Shown here in pieces: positions 11,920 to 19,379 of a stretch of 23,175 nucleotides of DNA. The stretch's first letter is position 1. Each line of letters begins with the position of its first letter. Both the position numbers and the translations under genes were made by a program. The DNA is taken from assembly GCA_965653495.1 (NCBI GenBank), contig CBFHAJ010000045.1:1-23175 (forward strand), written 5' to 3'. The notes below the pieces were generated by a model that ran no database searches, had not been told where the DNA came from, and saw only the letters and a list, made by a program, of their open reading frames with translations. Source of the DNA: AG41 sp965653495. Its GTDB lineage: Bacteria; Gemmatimonadota; Gemmatimonadetes; Gemmatimonadales; GWC2-71-9.

Positions 11920-13443
11920 ATGAGCATGCAAGAGAAACTGGACCTCCTGCAGCGCAAGCGTGCCGAATCGGAGCTCGGCGGTGGCGCCGATCGCATCAGG
12001 ACCCAGCACGAGAAGGGCAAGCTGACGGCGCGCGAGCGCCTCGAGGCCCTGCTCGATCCCGGCTCGTTCGTCGAGCTGGACCGGTTCGTCACGCACCGCT
12101 CGACCGACTTCGGGCTGGCTGACGAAAAGTATCTGGGGGACGGCGTGGTAACGGGGCACGGCCGGATCGACGGCCGGCTCGTCTATGTGTTCTCGCAGGA
12201 CTTTACCGTGTTCGGCGGCTCGCTCTCGGAAGCGCACGCAGAGAAGGTCTGCAAAGTGATGGATCTGGCCCTCCGCAACGGCGCGCCGGTGATCGGTCTC
12301 AACGACTCGGGTGGCGCCCGGATTCAGGAAGGCGTCGTCTCGCTCGGCGGCTACGCCGAGATCTTTCTGCGGAACACGCTGGCTTCCGGTGTGGTCCCCC
12401 AGATCAGCGCGATTCTCGGGCCGTGCGCCGGCGGCGCGGTGTACAGTCCCGCGATCACGGACTTCGTCTTCATGGTGCGCGGCCTCTCGTACATGTTTGT
12501 GACGGGTCCGAGCGTCGTGAAGACCGTGACCCACGAGGAGGTCGATTTCGAGGGGCTGGGCGGCGCCGACGTGCACGCCACGAAATCGGGTGTCGCGCAC
12601 TTCGTGTCCGACTCGGAGCGCGAGGCGCTGGCGGCGATCCGCACGCTGTGCTCCTACCTGCCGTCGAATAACCTGGACGATCCCCCGGTTCGCCCGTCGA
12701 CCGATCCCCCCGACCGCCGTGATGAGGAGCTGCTCGAGGTCGTGCCGGACAGCCCCACCAAGGCGTACGACATGCACGACGTGATTCGGCGCGTGATGGA
12801 CGACGGGGAGTTCTTCGAAGTGCATCGCGACTACGCCGGCAACCTGCTGGTGGGGTTCGCCCGGCTGGGCGGCCGGCCGGTGGGCGTGGTCGCGAACCAG
12901 CCCACGGTGCTCGCTGGCGTGCTCGACATCGACGCGTCGCTCAAAGGGGCGCGCTTCATCCGGTTCTGCGACGCCTTCAACATCCCGCTGGTCACCTTCG
13001 AGGACGTCCCGGGGTTCCTCCCGGGCGTGGCGCAGGAGCACGGGGGCATCATCAAGCACGGGGCGAAGCTGTTGTACGCGTACTGCGAGGCGACGGTGCC
13101 CAAGGTCACCGTGATCACGCGCAAGGCGTACGGCGGGGCGTACGACGTGATGAACTCGAAGCACATTCGGGGCGACTACAACGTGGCGTGGCCGACGGCC
13201 GAGATCGCCGTCATGGGGCCGAAGGGCGCCGTGGAGATTCTCTACAAGGACGACGCCACGGAGGAGCGCGAGACCGAGTACCGGGAGAAGTTCGCCCACC
13301 CCTACCTCGCGGCGGCGCGCGGCTATCTCGACGACATCATCGATCCGCGCGACACGCGACCCCGGTTGATCGAGGCGATCACGACTCTCGTGACCAAGCG
13401 CGATCGCAATCCCCCGAAAAAGCATGGTAACGTCCCTCTGTAG
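11920..13443 (+). CDS. pccB: Acyl-CoA carboxylase carboxyltransferase (PccB/MmdA family)
   Basis: The 507-residue protein is the carboxyltransferase subunit of a biotin-dependent acyl-CoA carboxylase; it moves CO2 from carboxybiotin to an acyl-CoA such as propionyl-CoA. It has both crotonase-like halves. The N half shows GKLTARERLEALLD, FSQDFTVFGGSLSEAHAEK, NDSGGARIQEGV and GPCAGGAVYSPA. The C half shows FIRFCDAFNIPLVTFEDVPGF, GAKLLYAYCEATVPK, ITRKAYGGAYDVM and the ending KKHGNVPL typical of PccB and MmdA. A decarboxylase or methylmalonyl-CoA transferase assignment is not excluded, but biotin carboxylase and carrier genes in the same operon favour a carboxylase. A second ATG at 11926 is possible. 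The 3' end overlaps the next gene by 20 nt. Confidence 0.92.
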   Translation: MSMQEKLDLLQRKRAESELGGGADRIRTQHEKGKLTARERLEALLDPGSFVELDRFVTHRSTDFGLADEKYLGDGVVTGHGRIDGRLVYVFSQDFTVFGGSLSEAHAEKVCKVMDLALRNGAPVIGLNDSGGARIQEGVVSLGGYAEIFLRNTLASGVVPQISAILGPCAGGAVYSPAITDFVFMVRGLSYMFVTGPSVVKTVTHEEVDFEGLGGADVHATKSGVAHFVSDSEREALAAIRTLCSYLPSNNLDDPPVRPSTDPPDRRDEELLEVVPDSPTKAYDMHDVIRRVMDDGEFFEVHRDYAGNLLVGFARLGGRPVGVVANQPTVLAGVLDIDASLKGARFIRFCDAFNIPLVTFEDVPGFLPGVAQEHGGIIKHGAKLLYAYCEATVPKVTVITRKAYGGAYDVMNSKHIRGDYNVAWPTAEIAVMGPKGAVEILYKDDATEERETEYREKFAHPYLAAARGYLDDIIDPRDTRPRLIEAITTLVTKRDRNPPKKHGNVPL

Positions 13444-14389
13444 CGCTGTCGTGCTGGCGGCGCTGCTGCAGGCCCCGGAGCCCGCCGTTCCAGTTGACTC
13501 CATCACCGCCGCACGCGAGCGCGTGGGCCACGACTCGACCGATCGCGGCGGGTGGCTGTCGGTCGGGCGGACGTTTCTCGGGCTCGCCGATCGCGCGCCC
13601 GTGGGAGGAGGTGGCGTCCGGTCGTCCGCCGACAGCGGGTGGGCACGGGCGGCGCTGGACACGGCCGAGGCAGCGCTGCTGCGCGCGATGGCGCTCGCGC
13701 CGCCATCGGAGGGTGACGCGCTAGGCGACAGCGCGCGGGTGCTGCGGGTCGGCGTCTGGGCGGCACGGTCGCGGCTGGCCTGGGAGAGCCAGGGAACCGC
13801 GACGGGCGTCGAGGTCTGGGGGCCACTCCCAGCGGACCTGCGGATTCCGGCGGTACTCGAGGAGCTGGGCGAGAACCTGCTGCGCGCCTGTCCGATGGGC
13901 GGCGTGCTCATCACCTCTGGAGACGCGGACGGCTACGCGGCGTGGTACATGCGCTGGGCGCGAGGGTTGCGCCCCGACGTCCTGGTGGTGCCCCTGGCGG
14001 CGTGGCGTGACGAGCCGCTGCTGCGAGCGCGGCTGGCACTCGACCTGAAGTTGCGGCGCCGCGGCACGGACGCCGCCTGGCTGGGTGAGGTCGCACGGCG
14101 GCGGGCGGTGTGCGTGAGCATGGCATTCGAGCGGCCGCCGGACGTGCGGCCGCGGATTGCGTGGGTGCCGCGCGGCCTTGTGTGGGTGGCCGGCCCGGAG
14201 GGGAAGAGCCCGCGGGTGCCGGCGCGCGATTTCGTGTTCGCCGCGCTGCGGTTGGGGCTCGACGCGCACGATCCCTGGACCGAGCCCGCGCGCACCGCCT
14301 ATGTGCGGGCCGCGCGTGCCACGCCGGCGCTGTGCGAGGCGATCGGGACCTTCAAGGTGGCGAGCGAGGTGGCGAGTTGCCGGAGATAA
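13424..14389 (+). CDS. Secreted hypothetical protein inside the carboxylase operon
   Basis: The 321-residue product begins MVTSLCSAVVLAALLQAPEPA, a probable signal peptide, and has no further membrane segment. The middle part is helical and Ala-rich (about 60-125, TPR-like in character). The region around 165-195 (GGVLITSGDADGYAAWYMRW, then GLRPDVLVVPL) resembles the GDNDTFPLWYLQ...RPDV block found in DUF2723-type and other large envelope proteins, but here it is free-standing. I cannot assign a function. The start overlaps the pccB end by 20 nt and the stop overlaps the biotin carboxylase start, so it is translated as part of the operon. An exported protein between subunits of a cytoplasmic enzyme is unexpected. 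Confidence 0.75.
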   Translation: MVTSLCSAVVLAALLQAPEPAVPVDSITAARERVGHDSTDRGGWLSVGRTFLGLADRAPVGGGGVRSSADSGWARAALDTAEAALLRAMALAPPSEGDALGDSARVLRVGVWAARSRLAWESQGTATGVEVWGPLPADLRIPAVLEELGENLLRACPMGGVLITSGDADGYAAWYMRWARGLRPDVLVVPLAAWRDEPLLRARLALDLKLRRRGTDAAWLGEVARRRAVCVSMAFERPPDVRPRIAWVPRGLVWVAGPEGKSPRVPARDFVFAALRLGLDAHDPWTEPARTAYVRAARATPALCEAIGTFKVASEVASCRR

Positions 14390-15891
14390 AACGAGTGCTC
14401 GTGGCCAACCGCGGCGAAATCGCGCTCCGGATCATCCGGGCGTGCCACGAAGAGGGCATGGAAGCGGTGGCTGTGTATTCGGAAGTGGACCGCCTCTCAC
14501 CGCACGTGCGCGCCGCCGACGCCGCGGTGGCGGTGGGGCCGGCGCCGGCGCCCCAGTCCTACCTCGATATTCCAAAGCTCATGGCCGCCGCGCGCGACAG
14601 CGGCTGTCAGGCGGTGCACCCCGGGTATGGCTTCCTGTCGGAGCGTGCGCCATTCGCCGAGGCGGTGGCGGAGGCGGGCTTGACGTTCGTGGGACCATCG
14701 CCGGCGGCGATCCGCGCGATGGGCGACAAGACCGAGGCGCGCCGGCGCATGCAGGCGGCGGGCGTCCCGATCGTTCCCGGAACGACGCGACCGATGGCCG
14801 ACCACGCGCAGGCCCGGCCCGAGGCCGCCCGCCTCGGCTATCCGGTGCTGCTCAAAGCGGCCGCGGGCGGCGGCGGGAAAGGGATGCGGCTGGTGCAGTC
14901 GGAGGCCGAGCTCGAGTCGGCGTTCGTGGCGGCGCAGAGCGAGGCCGAGAAGGCGTTCGGGGCGGCGGACGTGTATGTCGAGAAGTACCTCGAGCGGCCG
15001 CGCCACATCGAGATCCAGGTGCTCGCGGACTCGTTCGGGCGCGTCGTATCGCTGGGCGAGCGGGAGTGCAGCATTCAACGGCGCCACCAGAAGCTCGTCG
15101 AGGAAGCGCCGTCGGTCGCGGTCACGCCCGCGCTGCGGCGCCGCCTGGGTGACGCGGCCACCGCGGCGGCCGGAGCCGTGGGCTACCTGGGGGCGGGAAC
15201 GATCGAGTTCCTGCTGGCGCCGAGCGGCGAGTTCTACTTCCTGGAGATGAACACGCGCCTGCAGGTGGAGCATCCGGTCACCGAGATGGTGTACGGCGTG
15301 GACATCGTGCGGGAGCAGCTGCGGGTCGCCACCGGTCAACCGCTGCGGGTACACGCCGGCACGCTGCAGCCGCGCGGACACGCCATCGAGTGCCGGATCA
15401 CGGCGGAAGATCCGTTCAACGATTTCCTCCCGGCGGCGGGCGTGGTGCGTCACCTGCGGCTGCCGGGCGGTCCGGGCGTGCGCTGGGACGGCGGCGTCGA
15501 GTCGGGCGACGAAGTGACGCTGCATTACGACCCGCTCATCGCCAAACTGATCGCATGGGGCGAGACGCGCGCCGTGGCGCTCGAACGGATGCGGCGCGCG
15601 CTGCGTGAGCTGGTGATCGTCGGCATCCCGACGTCACAGCCGTTCCATCTGCGCGTCATGGACGACGCGGAATTCCAGCGCGGCGACATCGACATCACGT
15701 ACCTGGAGCGCGCCGGAGAGCGCTTGCTGGCGGGCGGCCCGCCTGCGGAGCTGACGCAGCCGCTCGCGCTCGCCGCGGCGTTGCTCGCGGAGCAGCAGCG
15801 CACGGCGACGCCGGCGGTGACCGCCGCCCCTGCGCCGGCCGGACCGTCCGCGTGGGTGCTCGCCGCGCGGCGCGAGGCGCTGCGCGAGTGA
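14377..15891 (+). CDS. accC: Biotin carboxylase
   Basis: This subunit of 504 residues (with the TTG start) carboxylates the biotin of the carrier protein using ATP and bicarbonate. The pre-ATP-grasp fold starts KRVLVANRGEIALRIIRAC and includes VHPGYGFLSE. The ATP-grasp domain has the Gly-rich loop AAAGGGGKGMRLV at about 161-173, HIEIQVLAD, and EMNTRLQVEHPVTE at about 289-302. The C-terminal domain ends the core with VGIPTSQPFHLRVM, followed by about 70 less conserved residues ending in an Ala/Pro-rich tail without a biotinyl site. Start choice is uncertain: TTG at 14377 gives MPEIKRVLVANRGE, close to family length; GTG at 14395 has GGAG 9 nt upstream but starts at VLVANRGE. The gene overlaps its neighbours on both sides, the downstream one as GTGA. 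Confidence 0.95.
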   Translation: MPEIKRVLVANRGEIALRIIRACHEEGMEAVAVYSEVDRLSPHVRAADAAVAVGPAPAPQSYLDIPKLMAAARDSGCQAVHPGYGFLSERAPFAEAVAEAGLTFVGPSPAAIRAMGDKTEARRRMQAAGVPIVPGTTRPMADHAQARPEAARLGYPVLLKAAAGGGGKGMRLVQSEAELESAFVAAQSEAEKAFGAADVYVEKYLERPRHIEIQVLADSFGRVVSLGERECSIQRRHQKLVEEAPSVAVTPALRRRLGDAATAAAGAVGYLGAGTIEFLLAPSGEFYFLEMNTRLQVEHPVTEMVYGVDIVREQLRVATGQPLRVHAGTLQPRGHAIECRITAEDPFNDFLPAAGVVRHLRLPGGPGVRWDGGVESGDEVTLHYDPLIAKLIAWGETRAVALERMRRALRELVIVGIPTSQPFHLRVMDDAEFQRGDIDITYLERAGERLLAGGPPAELTQPLALAAALLAEQQRTATPAVTAAPAPAGPSAWVLAARREALRE

Positions 15892-17132
15892 GCGATATCA
15901 TAGCGATCACGTCGATCGCGGCGGGCGGTGACGGGGTGGGGCGGCTGGGAGACGGGCGCGCGGTGTTCGTGCCGCGCACCGCGCCCGGTGAGCGGGTGCG
16001 GTTGCAGGACGGCGTGAAGCTGCACCGCAGCTTCGCGCGCGGCGAGCTGGCCGAGATCGTCGCTCCCGCCGGCGCGCGCGTCACGCCGCCCTGCCCGCAC
16101 TATACACAGGACCGGTGCGGCGGCTGCCAGCTGCAGCACGTCGCCTACGACGAGCAGCTCGCCGCGAAGCGTGCCATTGTCGGCGATGCGCTGCGACGCA
16201 TCGGGAAGCTCGACGTGCCCGATCCCGAGATCGTCGAGGCGGTGGACGAGTGGCGCTATCGCGCGAAGGTGACCATGGCGGTCGGGCGGAAGGACGGACG
16301 GGCGGACGGAAGGACCATCGGTCTGCACCCGTACGATCGGCCCGGTCGCATCTTTCCGCTGGCGGACTGTCACATCACCGACTTTCGCCTGATGGCCCTG
16401 TGGCGCGAGCTGCGGCAGCGGCTCGATCTGCTTCCGGCGGCGCTGACCCATCTCACCTTGCGGCTCGATCGCGACGGGCGCCGTCATGTGATCGCGGAGT
16501 CCGCGGGCGAGCCGTGGCTCACCGCGCCCAGCTTGCGGGCGGCGCTCCCGGACGCGGACGCCGTGGTCTGCTGGTGGCAACCGGTGGACGGCGCGGCGCG
16601 CGTGGTGGCCGGTCCCGCGACCGGATTTCCGGCGACGGCGTTCGAGCAAGTGAATCCCCAGATGGGGGCGCTGGCGCGCGGCTGGGCCGTGGAGCAGCTG
16701 GGAGATGTGCGCGGGGCGGTTGTGTGGGACCTGTACGGCGGCATCGGCGACACCGCTGTGCTGCTGGCGGAGCGCGCGGCGCAGGTGGTGAGCGTGGACG
16801 CGGATGAGAAAGCGATCGAGTGGGCTAGGGGGCGGGAGTCGCCCCGTCCCATTCGGTTCATCGCCGCGCGCGCCGAAAGCGTGCTGCCGACACTACCCGA
16901 GCCCGCGGCAGTCGTGATGAACCCGCCGCGGGCCGGACTTCACTGGAACGTCACGCTGCGACTCACCGGCCAGCCGGTGGGCCGACTGGCCTACATCTCC
17001 TGCGACCCCGCGACCCTGGCGCGCGACGTGCAACGGCTGAGCGTCAATTACCGGATCGTCGCGGTGCGGGCGTTCGACTTGTTTCCGCAGACCGCGCATG
17101 TGGAGACGGTCGCGATCCTGGAGGCCGTGTGA
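15888..17132 (+). CDS. rlmD: RlmD/TrmA-family RNA (uracil-5-)-methyltransferase
   Basis: This 414-residue SAM-dependent enzyme is of the class that makes 5-methyluridine in rRNA or tRNA. It has an N-terminal TRAM domain (about 1-60), then a [4Fe-4S] cluster motif C69-x7-C77-x2-C80 with the fourth ligand C161 (PLADCH). The Rossmann methyltransferase domain shows FEQVNPQM, DLYGGIGDTAVL at about 281-292, VDADEKAIEWAR and NPPRAGL. The catalytic Cys372 lies in YISCDPATLARD. TRAM plus cluster favours RlmD (23S U1939 type) over TrmA, but the substrate cannot be read from sequence. A short repeat-encoded insertion (RKDGRADGRT) lies near residue 136. The GTG start overlaps the accC stop as GTGA and the stop overlaps the carrier start as GTGA, so it is wedged between carboxylase subunits. 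Confidence 0.9.
   Translation: MSDIIAITSIAAGGDGVGRLGDGRAVFVPRTAPGERVRLQDGVKLHRSFARGELAEIVAPAGARVTPPCPHYTQDRCGGCQLQHVAYDEQLAAKRAIVGDALRRIGKLDVPDPEIVEAVDEWRYRAKVTMAVGRKDGRADGRTIGLHPYDRPGRIFPLADCHITDFRLMALWRELRQRLDLLPAALTHLTLRLDRDGRRHVIAESAGEPWLTAPSLRAALPDADAVVCWWQPVDGAARVVAGPATGFPATAFEQVNPQMGALARGWAVEQLGDVRGAVVWDLYGGIGDTAVLLAERAAQVVSVDADEKAIEWARGRESPRPIRFIAARAESVLPTLPEPAAVVMNPPRAGLHWNVTLRLTGQPVGRLAYISCDPATLARDVQRLSVNYRIVAVRAFDLFPQTAHVETVAILEAV
16284..16315 (+). repeat. 16-nt imperfect tandem repeat inside rlmD
   Basis: GGGCGGAAGGACGGAC (16284-16299) is followed by GGGCGGACGGAAGGAC (16300-16315). It encodes a hydrophilic GRKDGRADGR insertion between conserved segments of the methyltransferase. 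The GACGG core also appears in the repeat array at 11798. Confidence 0.7.
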
Positions 17133-17677
17133 AGTACTACGTCAGCATCGGGAGCACGACCCACGAAGTCGAGCTCGACGGCAGCCGGGCGGTGCTCGAC
17201 GGCGTCGCGGTCGACGCGCAGCTCGCCGCCGTTCCGGGAACGCCGCTCTACCACCTGCTGATCGGTGCGGCGTCGTGGACCGTGGCCGCCGACCCGCTCG
17301 ACGGGACGGACGAAGCTGGCGGGGGGGGGGGCGGGGCGGGGCGCTGGGCGCTCGGCGTGGCGGGCGAACGGGTGGAGGTGGCGGTGGTGGACGAGCGTAC
17401 CCGACAGCGCGGCGGACGCGCGGGCGCGGTGGCCAATCCGGACCCGGGCGTCGCGCAGGTGCGCGCGCCGATGCCCGGCCTGATCGTTCGGGTCGAGGTG
17501 GCGGAAGGGCAGCGCGTCGACGCGGGAGCGGGGCTGGTGGTGGTCGAGGCGATGAAGATGGAAAACGAGCTGCGCGCGCCGCGCGCTGGTGTGGTCCAGG
17601 CGGTGCACGTGGCAGTGGGTCAGGCGGTCGAGAAAGGGGCGCCCCTCGTGACCGTGGCCGGCGACGCGCCGCACTGA
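17129..17677 (+). CDS. Biotin carboxyl carrier protein of the acyl-CoA carboxylase
   Basis: The 182-residue carrier has a C-terminal biotinyl domain (about 108-178): VRAPMPGLIVRVEVAEGQRV, then EAMKMENEL with biotinyl Lys143, then VHVAVGQAVEKGAPLVTV. The N-terminal part (1-60) is a small beta-rich domain that resembles the BT or docking domain of acyl-CoA carboxylases. A Gly-rich linker (about 64-71) is encoded by an 11-G run, so a one-base slip would remove the biotinyl domain. The GTG start overlaps the rlmD stop as GTGA. It completes the enzyme made by the pccB and accC products of the same operon. It is shorter and more domain-poor than fused alpha subunits, so this is a three-polypeptide carboxylase. 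Confidence 0.9.
   Translation: MKYYVSIGSTTHEVELDGSRAVLDGVAVDAQLAAVPGTPLYHLLIGAASWTVAADPLDGTDEAGGGGGGAGRWALGVAGERVEVAVVDERTRQRGGRAGAVANPDPGVAQVRAPMPGLIVRVEVAEGQRVDAGAGLVVVEAMKMENELRAPRAGVVQAVHVAVGQAVEKGAPLVTVAGDAPH
17321..17331 (+). repeat. G11 homopolymer within the biotin-carrier coding sequence
   Basis: Eleven consecutive G residues encode the linker Gly stretch upstream of the biotinyl domain. The reading frame is intact at this length. A gain or loss of one or two bases would shift the frame before Lys143. Confidence 0.9.
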
Positions 17678-17685
17678 ACGTCGCG

Positions 17686-17708
17686 CGGCCGCCACGATCG
17701 GCCGCCAC
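17686..17708. repeat. 10-bp direct repeat upstream of a sigma54-type promoter
   Basis: CGGCCGCCAC occurs at 17686-17695 and 17699-17708 with a 3-nt spacer. It lies about 80-100 bp before the predicted start of the next transcript, a usual distance for activator sites. A binding role is inference from position. Confidence 0.35.
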
Positions 17709-17759
17709 AACGCGAATCCCTGCCGCTCCGGTTCGCCCCGATTCCCGTCGAAACAATTG

Positions 17760-17775
17760 TGGCATCGCGGTTGCA
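17760..17775 (+). promoter_or_regulatory. Sigma54-type (-24/-12) promoter of the EXORDIUM-like gene
   Basis: TGGCAT (17760-17765), a 5-nt spacer and TTGCA (17771-17775) match the TGGCAC-N5-TTGCW consensus with one deviation. The GG (17761-17762) and GC (17773-17774) are exactly 10 nt apart. Transcription would begin near 17786, about 45 nt before the GTG start at 17831. Confidence 0.65.
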
Positions 17776-17830
17776 CGTGCGGGCTGTGCGCCCCGTGGCA
17801 GTGACGCCTTCGGCTCACAGGGAGGAACCC

Positions 17831-18805
17831 GTGAAACGCTGCTTGCTCTCGACCGTCGGAGCCGGCTTGGTACTCGTCTCCTGTACCAGCGAGTCCCGAC
17901 CACCCACTCAGCCGTCCGTTTCCACCGCCGTGTCCAGCTTCGAGCTGCAACATCCCGCGACTCACGTCATGCTGCTGCGCGGTCACGCGCGGCCACTCTC
18001 CCTGGGCGCCGCGCCCAGCTCGGGGAACGGGATCGACTATCACGGTGGGCCGATCATCTACGCCCAAAAGGTCGCCGCCATCTACTGGTCGAGCCGCACC
18101 ATCTATCCCGGTGGGCCCGCCGCGGGGACGCACGGCCCCGGCAGCGCTGATGGATCGGTGGTCGGGTTCTTCATGAGTCACCTGGGCGGCTCGCCGTACT
18201 ACAACATCAACACCACCTATTACGACGGCACCGGGACGCACATCCAGAACAGTGTGACGTACACGCAGTACTGGGCTGCGAACACGAACGTCCCCTTGCC
18301 GGGCCAGCCCGTGCTCGATTCCCAGATTCAGGCGCAGGTGGTGGCGGGGTTCACGACCGGCCAGCTCACCTACGACCCGAACACGTTGTACGTCGTGTTC
18401 AGCGACACGATGGTCAACCTGGGCGGGGAGTTCGGCGTGGTGTACTGCGCGTACCACGGAGACTTTACCTGGAACGGGAACGACGTGAAATACGCGGCGA
18501 TGCCGCACGACATCGACTTTTTCGACTGCAACGCGCTGAACGGCTCGCCCAACAAGGACCCGGCGGCCGACGCCGAGGTCAATACGCTCGCCCACGAGAC
18601 CGAAGAGACCAACACCGACGAGGATCTCAATGCCTGGTATGACAGCAACGGCAACGAGAACGCCGACAAGTGCGCCTGGACGTTCGGCTCGACGTACACG
18701 ACCGCCAACGGCTCGACCGCTAACATGAACCTCGGCGGCAAGGATTTCCTGGTGCAGCAGAACTGGGTGAACGCGAACGGCGGCAGCTGCGCCCTCAGCT
18801 GGTAG
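17831..18805 (+). CDS. EXORDIUM/PHI-1-like secreted lipoprotein
   Basis: The 324-residue product begins with a lipoprotein signal, MKRCLLSTVGAGLVLVSC, with lipidation at Cys18. The mature part resembles the EXORDIUM (phosphate-induced protein 1) family known from plants and some bacteria: YHGGPIIYAQKVAAIYWS near the start, VGFFMSHLGGSPYYNINTTYY, and a C-terminal block AHETEETNTDEDLNAWYD (H255, E256, E259) followed by GNENADKCAW. The HExxE arrangement could hold a metal, but it is not the HExxH protease motif, and enzymatic activity is not established for the family. GGAGG at 17821-17825 region precedes the GTG at 17831, and the lipobox position confirms the start; the frame upstream lacks gene character. 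It is monocistronic, from a sigma54-type promoter to a hairpin at 18825. Confidence 0.75.
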   Translation: MKRCLLSTVGAGLVLVSCTSESRPPTQPSVSTAVSSFELQHPATHVMLLRGHARPLSLGAAPSSGNGIDYHGGPIIYAQKVAAIYWSSRTIYPGGPAAGTHGPGSADGSVVGFFMSHLGGSPYYNINTTYYDGTGTHIQNSVTYTQYWAANTNVPLPGQPVLDSQIQAQVVAGFTTGQLTYDPNTLYVVFSDTMVNLGGEFGVVYCAYHGDFTWNGNDVKYAAMPHDIDFFDCNALNGSPNKDPAADAEVNTLAHETEETNTDEDLNAWYDSNGNENADKCAWTFGSTYTTANGSTANMNLGGKDFLVQQNWVNANGGSCALSW

Positions 18806-18824
18806 CCTTCCTACGGCACGTTCA

Positions 18825-18855
18825 GGGGGGCCTTCGCGACCCGGCGAAGTCCCCC
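18825..18855 (+). terminator. Terminator-like hairpin after the EXORDIUM-like gene
   Basis: CTTCGC (18832-18837) pairs with GCGAAG (18844-18849) across a 6-nt loop. After one mismatch the stem continues as GGGGG with CCCCC (18851-18855). There is no T run, so termination efficiency is uncertain. It lies just upstream of the rplM promoter. Confidence 0.55.
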
Positions 18856-18865
18856 AACCCTCTGG

Positions 18866-18894
18866 TTGACACGCCCTTACGCCCCTGGTATAGT
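18866..18894 (+). promoter_or_regulatory. Near-consensus sigma70 promoter of the rplM operon
   Basis: TTGACA (18866-18871) is a perfect -35 and TATAGT (18889-18894) a near-perfect -10, with an optimal 17-nt spacer. Transcription would begin near 18901, leaving a leader of about 35 nt before rplM. Such strength suits a ribosomal protein operon. Confidence 0.92.
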
Positions 18895-18935
18895 TCGCGG
18901 CTGCGAACGACCGGGCACTCGAGGAAGGCGTCGGG

Positions 18936-19379
18936 ATGAAGACGTTCAGCTTGCGGAAAGAGGATGTGACGCGGCGCTGGTTCGTGGTCGACGCGGCGGG
19001 GCAGCCGCTCGGCCGGCTGGCGAGTCAGGTCGCGCAGATCCTGCGCGGCAAGCACAAGCCGACGTTCACTCCACATCTGAACGGCGGGGACTGCGTGGTC
19101 GTGGTGAACGCCGCGAAGGTGAAGTTGACGGGGCGGAAGCTCGAGCAGAAGCAGTACTTCCGGCACACCGGCTACATGGGGCATGAGCGCTTCACGCCCC
19201 TCAAGAATGTCCTCGCGAAGCATCCGGAGCGCGTGATCGAAAAAGCCGTGTGGGGCATGCTGCCCAAGACGACCCTGTCACGGCAGAGAGTGAAGCAGAT
19301 GCTGAAAGTGTACGCGGGCCCCGAGCACCCGCACGCGGCGCAGCAGCCGGCGCCCCTGGCGCTGGTGGCGGCTCGATGA
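18936..19379 (+). CDS. rplM: 50S ribosomal protein L13
   Basis: At 147 residues it has the usual L13 length. Family features are visible: RRWFVVDAAGQPLGRLASQVAQILRGKHKPTFTP, GDCVVVVNAAKVKLTGRK, YFRHTGYMG, and AVWGMLPKTTLSRQRVKQMLKVYAGPEHPHAAQQP. L13 is an early assembly protein of the large subunit. GAGGAAGG at 18921-18928 gives a good ribosome binding site 7 nt before the ATG. Its stop overlaps the rpsI start as ATGA, the standard L13-S9 pairing. The final residues (LALVAAR) extend slightly beyond the common core. Confidence 0.97.
   Translation: MKTFSLRKEDVTRRWFVVDAAGQPLGRLASQVAQILRGKHKPTFTPHLNGGDCVVVVNAAKVKLTGRKLEQKQYFRHTGYMGHERFTPLKNVLAKHPERVIEKAVWGMLPKTTLSRQRVKQMLKVYAGPEHPHAAQQPAPLALVAAR

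Noticed and set aside
11905..13914. 669-residue reverse-strand frame
   Set aside because: It is the shadow of the carboxyltransferase gene, with no recognisable domain.
14110..14376. Long N-terminal extension of the biotin carboxylase frame
   Set aside because: It is a shadow of the preceding gene; the family begins a few residues before VLVANRGE.
19250..19375. N-terminal extension of the S9 frame
   Set aside because: It is a shadow of rplM; the ATGA overlap at 19376 gives the normal S9 length.
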